The position numbers were made by a program, and so were the translations under genes. Under the pieces are notes generated by a model. It was not told where the DNA came from. It did no database searches and saw only the letters and a list, made by a program, of their open reading frames with translations. A stretch of 64,000 nt of DNA, taken from NCBI GenBank assembly GCA_027533185.1, contig JAPZTS010000016.1:1-64000 (forward strand). Reading direction: 5' to 3'. Of this stretch, positions 46,408 through 55,251 are shown piece by piece (position 1 is the stretch's first letter; each line of letters begins with the position of its first letter). The stretch is from Leptospira sp. Lineage in GTDB: Bacteria; Spirochaetota; Leptospiria; Leptospirales; Leptospiraceae.

Positions 46408-47058
46408 ATGGCAAAAGAACTCGTTTTATTCACTCTCTACTCTATCGTTCATCTCCTTGTGATTGTAACCATCCCGAGAGAGAGTTTTATCTACCTTCCG
46501 TCCAAGATCATTCCCATTCTGATTTTGATTGTTTCTGTATTCCGTCATGTATCTATTCTTTCAAAGCGTGGCAAATGGGTCGGAGTTGGGCTTGTGTTTT
46601 CTCTATTTGGTGATGCCTTTCTAGCTCTACCTGGTGGGAAATACTTCGTGCCAGGGCTTGGTTCCTTCCTAATTGCCCAGCTCATGTATTCCTATGCGTT
46701 TAGCATTCGTTCGGATTGGAAGCCTATTTTGTTTTTACCCTTCCTTATATTCGGAGCCTCTTTCTTTTTCTTTCTTGCTCCAAAACTTGGGCCACTCCTC
46801 ATTCCCGTATTGGTATACATCACGGCTATTTGCATCATGGGTTGGCGCGCTGCTTCCCGAAATTCCGCTACCAAACCTTTCATATTGGGACTTTTGGGTG
46901 CACTGGTTTTCGTAGCCTCGGACTCCATCATTGCCTATTCCATGTTTTTGAATCCTGAGATGGATCGCGAGGTTGCCTCTCTTTTGATAATGATTACCTA
47001 CTATATGGCACAAGCGCTCATCTACTTGGCAACCAAATCAGAAGAGATCCCATCTTGA
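46408..47058 (+). CDS. Lysoplasmalogenase, YhhN family
   Basis: A 216-residue membrane protein with about eight helices. The conserved FGDAFLALPG (about 72-81) and SDSIIAYSMF (about 171-180) acidic motifs fit the YhhN/TMEM86 family, which hydrolyses the vinyl-ether bond of lysoplasmalogens. It is divergent from the small exported gene at 46339. Confidence 0.8.
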   Translation: MAKELVLFTLYSIVHLLVIVTIPRESFIYLPSKIIPILILIVSVFRHVSILSKRGKWVGVGLVFSLFGDAFLALPGGKYFVPGLGSFLIAQLMYSYAFSIRSDWKPILFLPFLIFGASFFFFLAPKLGPLLIPVLVYITAICIMGWRAASRNSATKPFILGLLGALVFVASDSIIAYSMFLNPEMDREVASLLIMITYYMAQALIYLATKSEEIPS

Positions 47059-47065
47059 AAAATAC

Positions 47066-47096
47066 TTGATCGTTCCCTAACATATCATTATCATTA
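47066..47096 (+). promoter_or_regulatory. Promoter with Fur-box-like operator
   Basis: TTGATC (47066-47071), a 17-base spacer and TATCAT (47089-47094, 5 of 6 matches to TATAAT) give a good sigma-70 promoter 29 bases before the ferritin-like start. The -10 is embedded in TATCATTATCATTA (47083-47096), a run of the ATTATC/GATAAT hexamers that make up Fur boxes. Iron-dependent repression is inferred. Confidence 0.5.
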
Positions 47097-47122
47097 CATT
47101 GGCTTTTGAAAAGGAATCCATT

Positions 47123-47926
47123 ATGAAATCGCTCAAAAAAACTACATTTATCGAAGCTGTCGCCGCTGCCATTGCACACGAAGTAAAATGCTTTGAATTC
47201 AATTTAAAACTTTCTGAAGAGCTTCCCGAAGGACAAGTTCGAGAATTATTCAGCCAACTTGCATTAGACGGAGACGAGCACATTAAATTCATCAAAGATG
47301 TATACAAGTCCGCCGAGGGAAAAGAGTTGCCCAACCTCAAGCAACTTTCCGAAATCGAAAAGTTTCATAGCTCCACCATTCAGAAGATGATGGACAAATT
47401 GGATCGAAACAAGTCGGCAGAAGTGAATGCAGATGAAAAGAGAGCAATCGAACTTGCGATTCGCGAAGGTGAGGATGCTAGAAATTTTTACGCAAAAATC
47501 CGAGGAAAGTTCCAAGAGCCAAAGATCAACATGCTCTTCCAAAAATTAGCAAACTTCAACGAATCCAACAACTCGTTGTTAGAGGCTCAAGCAATGGCAA
47601 TGGAACAATCGACTCCGGCGGACCAAGTTTTCTTTTGGGAAGATGACGGTCTATTGGCGGAAGTCGTTCGTTCTTCACAAAACACAGCTAAAGCGGCGGC
47701 TCCTAAAAATACAGCTAAACCTGCTAAACCAAAAACAGCACCAGCCCAAGCGAAGCCGGCTCCCAAAAAATCTAGTCCCAAAAAAGCCGCTAAGAAAAAA
47801 GCGACAAAACCGAAAGCAAAGGCAAAACCTGCTGGTGCCAAACCAAAGGCTACTAAAAAGAAAGTAGCCAAAGCAAAACCTAAAAAATCAAAACCAGCAC
47901 CGAAAAAAAAAGGTAAGAAAAAATAG
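47123..47926 (+). CDS. Ferritin-like protein with histone H1-like tail
   Basis: A 267-residue protein, start at the ATG of 47123. Residues 1-155 are a four-helix bundle of rubrerythrin/ferritin type with acidic and His positions (AHEVKCFEF, DGDEHIKF, REGEDARNF), but the canonical pair of ExxH motifs is not intact; the fourth-helix position reads NESNN. Residues about 180-267 are almost entirely Lys, Ala and Pro in repeats like histone H1 or bacterial Hc1, likely to bind DNA. The combination suggests a DNA-bound iron or stress-protective protein (inference). Next gene overlaps its stop. Confidence 0.8.
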   Translation: MKSLKKTTFIEAVAAAIAHEVKCFEFNLKLSEELPEGQVRELFSQLALDGDEHIKFIKDVYKSAEGKELPNLKQLSEIEKFHSSTIQKMMDKLDRNKSAEVNADEKRAIELAIREGEDARNFYAKIRGKFQEPKINMLFQKLANFNESNNSLLEAQAMAMEQSTPADQVFFWEDDGLLAEVVRSSQNTAKAAAPKNTAKPAKPKTAPAQAKPAPKKSSPKKAAKKKATKPKAKAKPAGAKPKATKKKVAKAKPKKSKPAPKKKGKKK

Positions 47927-48411
47927 TGAAATACCAAGTAACTCACACATTCCCCGTTTCCTTAGAAAAACTCCTCCACGCAAGGGAGGAGAGATACAAA
48001 CACCTAGACCAGTTCCCTGATCTTAAGAATGTAACTCTTGTGGAAGAAACAAAAGAGGGAAATATCATCAAACAAAAACGAAAGGTCAGCCTAGAAGGTT
48101 CCATGCCTGCCGTGCTTTCTGCGGTTCTCTCCGACCTCTCACTCCTCGAGGATTCAACCTTTGACACCACAACAAACACCCACGAGTTTAAGATTGCTCC
48201 TCCTGGCAAAGACAATGTCTTCACCATAAAAGGCAAAAGTCGGTATTCGGAAAAGGGAGCCGGGGAATCAGAGAGATCGTATGATGTGGAAGTGAGCTCT
48301 TCTCTCCTCTTTGTCTCGCCGATTGTGGAAAAAGCAATAGAGGAAATTCACAAACATAGTTTGGAAAAGGATAGAAAATCCATATCCAAATTTTTAGGGG
48401 TTGAAGCCTAG
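47926..48411 (+). CDS. DUF2505-type SRPBCC protein
   Basis: A 161-residue soluble protein with the helix-grip pattern of the DUF2505 family (strand at start, KYQVTHTFPVSLEKLL, with a long C-terminal helix). It may bind a hydrophobic ligand. The GTG start overlaps the last base of the ferritin-like gene, so it is co-translated. Confidence 0.7.
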   Translation: MKYQVTHTFPVSLEKLLHAREERYKHLDQFPDLKNVTLVEETKEGNIIKQKRKVSLEGSMPAVLSAVLSDLSLLEDSTFDTTTNTHEFKIAPPGKDNVFTIKGKSRYSEKGAGESERSYDVEVSSSLLFVSPIVEKAIEEIHKHSLEKDRKSISKFLGVEA

Positions 48412-48420
48412 TTTGGTTGA

Positions 48421-49311
48421 GTGAAATCCTCCTCGCCCAGTTTTCTTAGATCCCTTGTTGAGTTGAACTTATCCATTCTCATCATGGGGAATGTGACTTT
48501 GTTTGCCAAACTTTTGCCCTTTTCGGCTCCCACCATCATTTCGGGGAGAGCATTTCTCGGCGTGCTTGTGTTAGGTGGATTTCTCCTACTTCGGGGGAAG
48601 TCCATATACTACCAATCCCAACGTGATTTCTGGAAGGTTTTTGGAATTGGAATTCTATTTGGAATCCATTGGGTAACATACTTCCATTCCATCCAGGTTT
48701 CGACCGTAGCTGTGGGAATGCTTTCCCTATTCACCTATCCTGTGTTCTCGTCTGTGCTTGAGCCACTTTACTCTGGAAAACGTCCCCGTTTATTTGCAGT
48801 TTTTTTGACCGTATTTTCTCTGTTTGGCGTATTTTTAATTGTCCCTGAGTTTTCTAAAGAAAATTCCATATTTATGGGAGTGGTCTGGGGGATCAGTTCG
48901 GCAGTTTTGTATGCCCTTCGCAATATTCTGACTAAAGAGATGCATTTACATTACCCAAGTTCGCAGATCCTATTTACTCAATTGATAGCAACTGTGATCG
49001 TTGTAATTCCTTTTTCGGACGGTCTTTTTGAGATGCTTTCGGAACCCAAATACCTTCTTTACCAAATTATTCTTGCGGGGATCTTTACGGCGCTGGCTCA
49101 TACAATTTGGATTCGGAGTATGTCTCAGCTAACAGTCACAACAGCGGGAACACTATCAACTCTGAGCCCCATTTACGGGAGTTTGGCGGCATGGTTTATA
49201 TTAGGAGAGGTTCCTCCAGAACGCATCTGGCTCGGAGGTGCAGTGATTTTGTTTACAGCAATTTTGGAAGTATATCGGAAAAAGGCGGAGATGGAAGAGG
49301 ACTTGAGGTGA
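48421..49311 (+). CDS. EamA/DMT family transporter
   Basis: A 296-residue ten-helix membrane protein with two EamA repeats; GRAFLGVLVLGG and ALAHTIWIRSMSQLTVTTAGTLSTLSPIYG are typical. Substrate unknown. Start is GTG at 48421, 9 bases after the previous gene. Confidence 0.88.
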   Translation: MKSSSPSFLRSLVELNLSILIMGNVTLFAKLLPFSAPTIISGRAFLGVLVLGGFLLLRGKSIYYQSQRDFWKVFGIGILFGIHWVTYFHSIQVSTVAVGMLSLFTYPVFSSVLEPLYSGKRPRLFAVFLTVFSLFGVFLIVPEFSKENSIFMGVVWGISSAVLYALRNILTKEMHLHYPSSQILFTQLIATVIVVIPFSDGLFEMLSEPKYLLYQIILAGIFTALAHTIWIRSMSQLTVTTAGTLSTLSPIYGSLAAWFILGEVPPERIWLGGAVILFTAILEVYRKKAEMEEDLR

Positions 49312-49357
49312 AGGATTAAAAGGGGAATTTTACTTAAAGAAAAGTATTTAAATTAAA

Positions 49358-49993
49358 TTAATAGCAGTCTTGATAAGTATTTGATTCATCACGATAAACA
49401 ACGTGAACATTAAAGGAATGTGCATTGTTGAGATTGGTTAAGACCGGAAGAAGGCTCTTTTCACAATTAAATTCCAAAGTTGATGAATTCTTTATAGGTT
49501 TTCCACAAGTGCCAATTTCTTGATTTTGTTCGATAACTTGAACATTGAAATGATTCCAATAGACTGGTTTCTTTTCACCATGATAGTAATGAAAAATTCC
49601 TACGGAAATCTTGTCTGGAAGGAAAAAATGAAAGGCAAATTGGAGATCCACATTTTCTGAATTTGCCGGTGGAAAATCTATGTTGATAATTTCTGGAATA
49701 GAAGGGAATTTTAGATTCAATTTTAGATAATCTGGTTGATTTTGTATAGATCCACCTCGTAAATCTTGAACATTCAGATTTTCAGGACTTACTCGAAGAA
49801 ATCCTATTTTGACATCGTTTGTAGCATCATCGAAATTCAAATGATCTGCAAATTTATTTTTTCCACATTCGAAGTAGGAAGTTTGCAAAAAGAGCCCGGC
49901 TAGATAAGTTTGGAATCCTTTCTCCGATCCCTGGTTTTCCTGCATACCGCAAGAAAGTAGTAATAAAAAAAGAACTATTCGCGCCAAGGACAT
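49358..49993 (-). CDS. Lipoprotein of unknown function
   Basis: A 211-residue protein with a lipoprotein signal (lipidated Cys in LLLLSCG near residue 16) and a beta-rich mature part with four further cysteines. Not recognised. Its start overlaps the end of the next upstream gene by 19 bases. It is the last gene of a minus-strand run of surface-type lipoproteins. Confidence 0.68.
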   Translation of the reverse strand: MSLARIVLFLLLLSCGMQENQGSEKGFQTYLAGLFLQTSYFECGKNKFADHLNFDDATNDVKIGFLRVSPENLNVQDLRGGSIQNQPDYLKLNLKFPSIPEIINIDFPPANSENVDLQFAFHFFLPDKISVGIFHYYHGEKKPVYWNHFNVQVIEQNQEIGTCGKPIKNSSTLEFNCEKSLLPVLTNLNNAHSFNVHVVYRDESNTYQDCY

Positions 49994-50694
49994 TTTTCAT
50001 AACCAGTTATGGTATTGTGTGAACATGCAATCCCTCGAACATATTCCTGATTCCTTAAACTCTGAACCGTTGGAAGGAATTCAGGCTGAAAATTTAGGTC
50101 GGTAATACAAGCATTGTTTGTGGATGCTATAAAGGATAACTCAACTTCCAAACTATTGATGTTTTTCAATTCGCCTTCTGTCAAAAGTCGATTAAAGTTA
50201 GTTGGTAGAAACTTACTTTCAGACAAACCGATTTTCTCGCAAGATTCTTGACTCGTAAATGTTAAAGTTAGATCGTTATTTGCGCTATTAAGACCAAAAT
50301 AATCTTGGAGTAAATAAGAGGCCGGTGGACGCATTGAATTGTACTTACCAAAAAGAGTAGAACCGGGAGAAGTGCAATTGGTGAAATTCAAATTGATAAA
50401 GCTTAAGTCGTCTTTGCGTTTCTGTAGAATTTCGTCTGAGGAAATATTGTTAAAAAAATCCAAGGAACACGAACTTTTACTCAATTGAAAACAAACGCTG
50501 ATTCTACCCGAGGCGGTTGTAGCGGAAACGACACAGGCATTGAGATCCTTACTCTCAAATCTCGTTGGCCTCAGTGTGTTTTGATAAATAGCATTTAGAA
50601 GTAAGGAATCATTCGAAAGTTTTTCGCCTAAACATTGACTCAATGACAATAAAGTTGTAAAGATTATAATTCCTCTGGAAAGACAAAATTTCAT
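49975..50694 (-). CDS. Lipoprotein of unknown function
   Basis: About 239 residues from the ATG at 50694 (MKFCLSRGIIIFTTLLSLSQC, lipidated Cys about 21). The mature part is beta-rich with eight or so cysteines. This start avoids overlap with the GDSL gene, whereas the longer frame starting at 50757 would intrude on it. Family not recognised, similar in style to its downstream neighbour. Confidence 0.65.
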   Translation of the reverse strand: MKFCLSRGIIIFTTLLSLSQCLGEKLSNDSLLLNAIYQNTLRPTRFESKDLNACVVSATTASGRISVCFQLSKSSCSLDFFNNISSDEILQKRKDDLSFINLNFTNCTSPGSTLFGKYNSMRPPASYLLQDYFGLNSANNDLTLTFTSQESCEKIGLSESKFLPTNFNRLLTEGELKNINSLEVELSFIASTNNACITDLNFQPEFLPTVQSLRNQEYVRGIACSHNTITGYEKCPWRE

Positions 50695-50704
50695 CCCAAA
50701 AAGT

Positions 50705-52051
50705 CTACCAACATTTTCCAGTAAATAAACAAAGAAGTAACAACCAATCAATGTCACTCGGAGTTACGACAACTGGATTTTGTATTATATCTTCCTCAAT
50801 CGCAGTGCCGTAAGGTGGTTTCTCCGCTTTTCCGCAGTTCCATGTTCGGCAAGTTTCACCACCATAGACAGTTGGTGCGGGTAATGTATGCCAGCCTAAA
50901 TGTTTGAATTCTGGTGTCATATGCTTAGCCCATTCGTAGTATCCAATATGATTGATATGGATTAAGTCAGCAAATAGAACAGGATTTGCCACATAGTATC
51001 GATTGGCGTCTGCATCGGGAGGAAAACTAAAACGTCCGAATAAAGATACAAACTTTACTCTTCCGGCTCTATAAATGACCGTAGGGTAGACTACATTCGT
51101 AGCTTTGTGTTCATAAGCATATTCATTTGTATTTTCTTCGTCAGCCATTTTCATTAGTGATAATTGGTGAAACATCATACCAATCGACATAAGACTACTT
51201 GGTGTTTTTTTCCATTCTGCTAAGTGTTTCCAATACCATAGATCTTTTCCTGTGCGAGAATTTAAGGCTGGTTCGGCGGTTAGTATTCTCGTAAGATCTG
51301 CCCCATGCAGGGGGGCGTGGAAATTGACGATCTGATCATAAATTTGTCTAAAGCCATCTAACAAGGCCATAAGGGAATTGCCAAGATCTTCTTGGAATTG
51401 GTTTTCGATACGAGAATCTTCGAATTGTTTATTTTTATCTGTGATTTGGCCATTGGGTAAGTATTTCCAAAATGTAAAATAATCCCCGGCATCACCCAGG
51501 ATTGGACTTTTTGCAATGACGGGAAAATTTCCCATTAGAATAATTTTTTTATTTCGAAGAGAATTCCGAAGAGCCCTTACAATCACTCTCGTGTTATGCG
51601 TAACTCTTGCATCCACATCTCCAAACTTCCAAGGCATATAGTACAAAACTGCGATATTGGCCATGTAATCGTTTCCGCCGATTTCCAAAGCGACATTGTC
51701 TGCTGTGCGAAAGTTATTTCTAGTTACATCCGATGCAGAACATTTACGAATCAATTCATAGACTTCATGAGTTGTATTTCCTCCTACTGCTAAATTTTGA
51801 ATGTCCCACTTGACAGCTGGCTCATGGACAGAGAGATACCACTCCCAACCGAAATACCCATACCCAAAGGGGAAATCAATCCAGTCACCAAGCGAATCAC
51901 CATAAAATGTGATCTGTGTGGAATTAGGATCAAAATCGGTTTTGCAAGGGTTGGGATCGTCGCTTGCTTTAACTAAGGTTCGATCAGCATAAATGTTTGC
52001 TAGAGTTGAGTAATAAATAAAGATGATTAAAAAAAATATTTTTCGTCCCAT
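50705..52051 (-). CDS. Exported SGNH/GDSL hydrolase
   Basis: A 448-residue exported protein from the ATG at 52051 with a signal peptide (about 1-22). The SGNH blocks are present: FYGDSLGDW (catalytic Ser), a GGNDYM block with the oxyanion Asn, and DLIHINHIGY, giving the Asp-x-x-His pair. Esterases or lipases of this fold act on lipids or sugar esters; the substrate is unknown. Length is well above the minimal fold, due to inserted loops. Confidence 0.82.
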   Translation of the reverse strand: MGRKIFFLIIFIYYSTLANIYADRTLVKASDDPNPCKTDFDPNSTQITFYGDSLGDWIDFPFGYGYFGWEWYLSVHEPAVKWDIQNLAVGGNTTHEVYELIRKCSASDVTRNNFRTADNVALEIGGNDYMANIAVLYYMPWKFGDVDARVTHNTRVIVRALRNSLRNKKIILMGNFPVIAKSPILGDAGDYFTFWKYLPNGQITDKNKQFEDSRIENQFQEDLGNSLMALLDGFRQIYDQIVNFHAPLHGADLTRILTAEPALNSRTGKDLWYWKHLAEWKKTPSSLMSIGMMFHQLSLMKMADEENTNEYAYEHKATNVVYPTVIYRAGRVKFVSLFGRFSFPPDADANRYYVANPVLFADLIHINHIGYYEWAKHMTPEFKHLGWHTLPAPTVYGGETCRTWNCGKAEKPPYGTAIEEDIIQNPVVVTPSDIDWLLLLCLFTGKCW

Positions 52052-52072
52052 ATTGTTTTCCTTAGGCAATTA

Positions 52073-52573
52073 CTACTGTGTATAAGAAATATTCAGATTG
52101 TTGACACCTGATTTTAAAATAAGATAATATCCGTAAGTGTCTTTGCCGACGCCATCTTTGCCATAACCCCAGGCTTCGGCCTCGATTAGAACTTGTGTTG
52201 GTTGTTCCGATATAGGTGCTTGAGGATTAGGTCGACCTTCTGTTTTACAGTCATCTTCAGAAAAGAAATCAACGATAGTCGTTGAATCTTTCACTATCGT
52301 AATATTGAATTTAAATCTTTTCCCGTTAACGAGAGCCCTATCTTTGAAATCAATATAAAATGGTTTGCCTATTTCTAAGGTTAAATTGCTTGCAATCCCT
52401 TCTTCCAAAAGGATCTGTGGCGCAGAACAAAAGTTAGGCCTAAAGAACCCGGCCATTGCGATGGAAAACAAAAATTGGTCTTGTCCACGTTTGCGGCTTT
52501 CCCGTTCTTCGTCTTTGCAATTGGATAGAACGAGGAGTGAGGCAATCAGTAGAATGGAGAGGACAGTTTTCAT
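52073..52573 (-). CDS. Lipoprotein of unknown function
   Basis: A 166-residue protein with a lipoprotein signal (LLVLSNC, Cys about 19) and a charged beginning of the mature chain. Family not recognised. Its ATG overlaps the upstream stop as ATGA (52570-52573), and it lies 21 bases upstream of the GDSL gene start. Confidence 0.68.
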   Translation of the reverse strand: MKTVLSILLIASLLVLSNCKDEERESRKRGQDQFLFSIAMAGFFRPNFCSAPQILLEEGIASNLTLEIGKPFYIDFKDRALVNGKRFKFNITIVKDSTTIVDFFSEDDCKTEGRPNPQAPISEQPTQVLIEAEAWGYGKDGVGKDTYGYYLILKSGVNNLNISYTQ

Positions 52574-53241
52574 ATTTCTTTTACTCCTCGTTTGATGAGC
52601 TCTTGTGTTATCTTTTGGCGAAGTGCCACATTCTTTGTACGAACCATCACTAGGAATTCTTCCGGGATTCCATTCACGTCGTCTCCAAAGTCGATTTGCA
52701 AACGAATGAGTATGAGAGCCACGGTGAGTTGGATGCGCATATCAATCAATTCTTGGTTGGTTAGCTCAGGAAGAGAGGACGCAACCGCGCCAAAAAATCT
52801 GTCTGCGGCATTCGATTCTTTATCTAGGAGCTCTGCCTTAGAACCCGCGACTTTTTCTGGAACAATTTCACCTTGCATCTCACGAAAAATTTTCTCATTC
52901 AGTTCCTCATCCGTTGAAGGTGCAAATTGAATGGTTTTCCAAGCTTCAATGGATTGTTTTTTTAAAGCCACATCTGTCATAAGATCCATGTCTTGCATTC
53001 CTTGGAGAAAGCTTTCCATGGCTTTTGCTTCATTTGCAGAAATTACAGGTAAAGATGCCCTCGAAGCTGAACTTTCATTTGGCGGAAGGCCTAGGCTTTC
53101 CGGGGTATATGGTTGCATTCCACTTGCAGTAATTGGAAGCACCGTACTGTTGTTTGGGTTGATACAATTTATAAAAATGCCTGCGAGCAAGCAACCTACC
53201 AGAACGCAAATAGGTTTGATTTTATAGTGTTTTCGCTTCAT
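52570..53241 (-). CDS. Lipoprotein of unknown function
   Basis: A 223-residue lipoprotein (signal with lipidated Cys near 26 in AGIFINC) followed by a mainly helical mature domain. Not recognised. It is part of the run from 54307 down to 49358. Confidence 0.65.
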   Translation of the reverse strand: MKRKHYKIKPICVLVGCLLAGIFINCINPNNSTVLPITASGMQPYTPESLGLPPNESSASRASLPVISANEAKAMESFLQGMQDMDLMTDVALKKQSIEAWKTIQFAPSTDEELNEKIFREMQGEIVPEKVAGSKAELLDKESNAADRFFGAVASSLPELTNQELIDMRIQLTVALILIRLQIDFGDDVNGIPEEFLVMVRTKNVALRQKITQELIKRGVKEI

Positions 53242-53252
53242 TTCGTTTTTCC

Positions 53253-53966
53253 TTAAAAAGATTTTGTAAATAAAATTTCGACTGAGTTGTTAGGATACCG
53301 ATGGTTTAGGTTTTTCGGATCGTTTGAGTATTCTTCTAAAGTAACGAGCTTTCTCTGCTCAATCCCAAGTGAATCCCAATTGGGATTTCTACCAAATCTT
53401 ACATATGCCTTCAGTGCGGAAAGAGAGAACGTAAGGATCGTGAGTGCACCCGCAATTTGGTAGTTGGTGTAATCTCTTTGAAACTTATCTTTCGCTCCTG
53501 ATGAATTAATTCCTGTAAATGTGTTTTGCAATGCTTCGTTCGATTTTTGTGCTTCGAAAAAAAAGTAACCTGTTAAAACAATTAAACTTACTTTGATGAT
53601 TCTATCGGTTAGGTCTTCTTTAAACACAGCATTCTGATCTGTAGTCCATTGGTAGGACGCAGATGAATTCAGATAAATTGCGGATTGTAGGCTACTTTTC
53701 CAAGGAGATGAGTTTTGGATTTTTTTGAAATAATCGTCCGATACAATGTCTAGAGTATCTGATTTTTGAATGTATCTCCCGATCCTTTCGGAACGAACAA
53801 AATAACTATCGTTTAATTCAGTGTAATCGGTCTGGATTGATTGTCCATTTTTAAGCAAAAGTACACCTGATAAAAAAGCATCTTTCGCTTGGATAGGAGA
53901 TGTGTTTAGGAGACATAAGATTAAAGAAGCAAATCCAGGTGGAACAAAGTGTAATTTTATTTCCAT
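53253..53966 (-). CDS. Unknown membrane-associated protein
   Basis: A 237-residue protein with a signal-like N-terminus (about 8-27), a beta-type domain with KNGQSIQTDYTELND, and two hydrophobic segments (about 131-145 and 172-187). The general plan of a beta domain plus paired helices recalls the coiled-coil protein at 14445. Family not recognised. It overlaps the upstream gene by 10 bases. Confidence 0.62.
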   Translation of the reverse strand: MEIKLHFVPPGFASLILCLLNTSPIQAKDAFLSGVLLLKNGQSIQTDYTELNDSYFVRSERIGRYIQKSDTLDIVSDDYFKKIQNSSPWKSSLQSAIYLNSSASYQWTTDQNAVFKEDLTDRIIKVSLIVLTGYFFFEAQKSNEALQNTFTGINSSGAKDKFQRDYTNYQIAGALTILTFSLSALKAYVRFGRNPNWDSLGIEQRKLVTLEEYSNDPKNLNHRYPNNSVEILFTKSF

Positions 53967-54307
53967 TGCACTGCCTCACTATTCACTTTTGTTTCAATCC
54001 ATTTGCCTTCTTTTTTTTCATTAAATATGATAATTTGTTTGGATTCTGCGCTTTCAATCTTGTAATCCTTAAAAAAGATCTGGCGACCTTCTAAAAAATC
54101 GGGTGGGTGAGGTAAAACATAGACAGACAGCAGAGGATGATCTTGATTTTTGAATGGGTGAATCGTATTCGGAATTGGTTTTAAATCAGTTTGTAGATCT
54201 TTTGTCGTGAAATTCATTATATTTGAATTCCATAGCACATAAAAATTTGCTGATAAGGAAAAAGTAAGCAATGTGCCTAAGATGATAAAGAGTCTATTTT
54301 TATTCAT
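53957..54307 (-). CDS. Small one-helix membrane protein
   Basis: About 116 residues from the ATG at 54307, with one N-terminal helix (about 4-24) and a soluble part. It is the first gene of the minus-strand block. An ATG or alternate codon at 54343 would give a longer form. No family is recognised. Confidence 0.6.
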   Translation of the reverse strand: MNKNRLFIILGTLLTFSLSANFYVLWNSNIMNFTTKDLQTDLKPIPNTIHPFKNQDHPLLSVYVLPHPPDFLEGRQIFFKDYKIESAESKQIIIFNEKKEGKWIETKVNSEAVQWK

Positions 54308-54362
54308 AAATTCACATGGAGTAGTAATTAATCGCTTAACCAAAGTAAACGATTTTGGCTAG

Positions 54363-54377
54363 TTTTACAGTGTAAAA
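54363..54377. promoter_or_regulatory. Operator-like palindrome before the lipoprotein block
   Basis: TTTTACAGTGTAAAA is a perfect 15-base palindrome 56 bases upstream of the start at 54307. It is a candidate binding site for a dimeric repressor. No known operator is matched with confidence. Confidence 0.45.
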
Positions 54378-54381
54378 AGTA

Positions 54382-54395
54382 TTTTTTTTTTTTTT
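54382..54395 (+). repeat. Homopolymer of 14 T
   Basis: A run of 14 T follows the palindrome. Read on the minus strand it is an A-tract between a TTGCAA -35-like element and the palindrome, so slipped-strand length changes would alter promoter spacing for the 54307 gene. The -10 is poor, so this is tentative. Confidence 0.5.
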
Positions 54396-54601
54396 GCAAT
54401 AAAATAATTGTCCGAAATGAAAAATATTAGCCTTTTCGGAGGTGTTTGCCTATACAAATTACAGAGTTTAGGCGGTTAGGAGCCTAGAAAATTCTTATAA
54501 GAAGTGAAATACGACCGTTAGTCGAAGTAGTCGAATTAAAATAAATTGGTCAATATAATGTCACTAATACGATTAAGGAGTCTTTTGTGGAGAAAAAGTA
54601 A

Positions 54602-54827
54602 ATGAAGACATTTGTATCAATAAAAATCTTATCTTTCATTTGCTTCCTCAGGTGGAATTATTCTATCTATCTTTACACATTCAAATTTTTTTGATAAGAA
54701 TTTAAATCAAAATCTTTTTGCTCAGATTCCGAATAAGATCTTAGCCATTTATTGGGTTTTGTTCCAATCATTTGCAAAGTATTTCTTTCCTCTTTCGGAA
54801 CTGAAATTAAGAGGCGATGGAAGATGA
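54602..54827 (+). pseudogene. Possible frameshifted small membrane protein gene
   Basis: An ATG at 54602 opens a frame for 30 codons (MKTFVSIKILSF) that then stops, while the +1 frame is open from just after it to a TGA at 54825-54827, encoding a hydrophobic peptide with GGIILSIFTHSNFF and KILAIYWVLFQSFA. Joining the two frames with one base removed gives about 74 residues. Upstream TTGGTC and TACGAT could be a promoter. It is either a decayed gene or a sequencing error. Confidence 0.3.
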
Positions 54828-54846
54828 ATTTCATCGTAGAGACTAC

Positions 54847-55239
54847 CTAATGTACGTGCAAACTATGAACCACCCGCAGTAATTTTTCTTGGACTTCTTT
54901 TGCAATCTTCTCTAGTTCGGGATTCTCTACAATTTTTGTCATAGTAAGAGGATCAAAAATCGATACTTTGGTCTCACCATTTTTTTCTTCGGTTACAACG
55001 ACGTTGCAGGGGAGTAGGAGACCGATCTCGTCACTTGTTTGAAGTGCCCTGTGCGCAAAACTAGGATTACATGCACCGAGAATGGTGTATCTTTTGAAAT
55101 CCACTCCAATCTTCTCCTTGAGAGTGTTTTGGACATCTATGGTTGTTAAAACTCCAAACCCTTCTGTCTTTAATGCCTCTGTCGCATCCGAGATTGTTTT
55201 TTCAAAGTTTTGTTTTCTATGAACTGTAAGTCCGAACAT
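54847..55239 (-). CDS. DUF302 domain protein
   Basis: A 130-residue cytoplasmic protein matching the DUF302 family: TISDATEALKTEGFGVLTTIDVQNTLKEK, GACNPSFAHRALQ (about 60-72) and LLLPCNVVV (about 79-87). Members are often in sulphur or copper stress operons. An AGGAGGG ribosome binding site and a CsoR-like operator lie directly upstream. Confidence 0.85.
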   Translation of the reverse strand: MFGLTVHRKQNFEKTISDATEALKTEGFGVLTTIDVQNTLKEKIGVDFKRYTILGACNPSFAHRALQTSDEIGLLLPCNVVVTEEKNGETKVSIFDPLTMTKIVENPELEKIAKEVQEKLLRVVHSLHVH

Positions 55240-55251
55240 AAAACCCTCCTG

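Larger units (their letters stand above)
54308..54846. other. Gene-poor 540-base gap
   Basis: The only stretch over 300 bases without a secure gene. It holds a palindrome and a 14-T tract near the left end (described separately), a short inverted repeat TAGGC/GCCTA (54469-54473 and 54482-54486), two copies of TAGTCGAA nine bases apart (54519-54526, 54528-54535), a TATAAT at 54554-54559, and a small frameshifted open frame at 54602. Base composition is AT-rich compared with the flanks. Confidence 0.6.
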
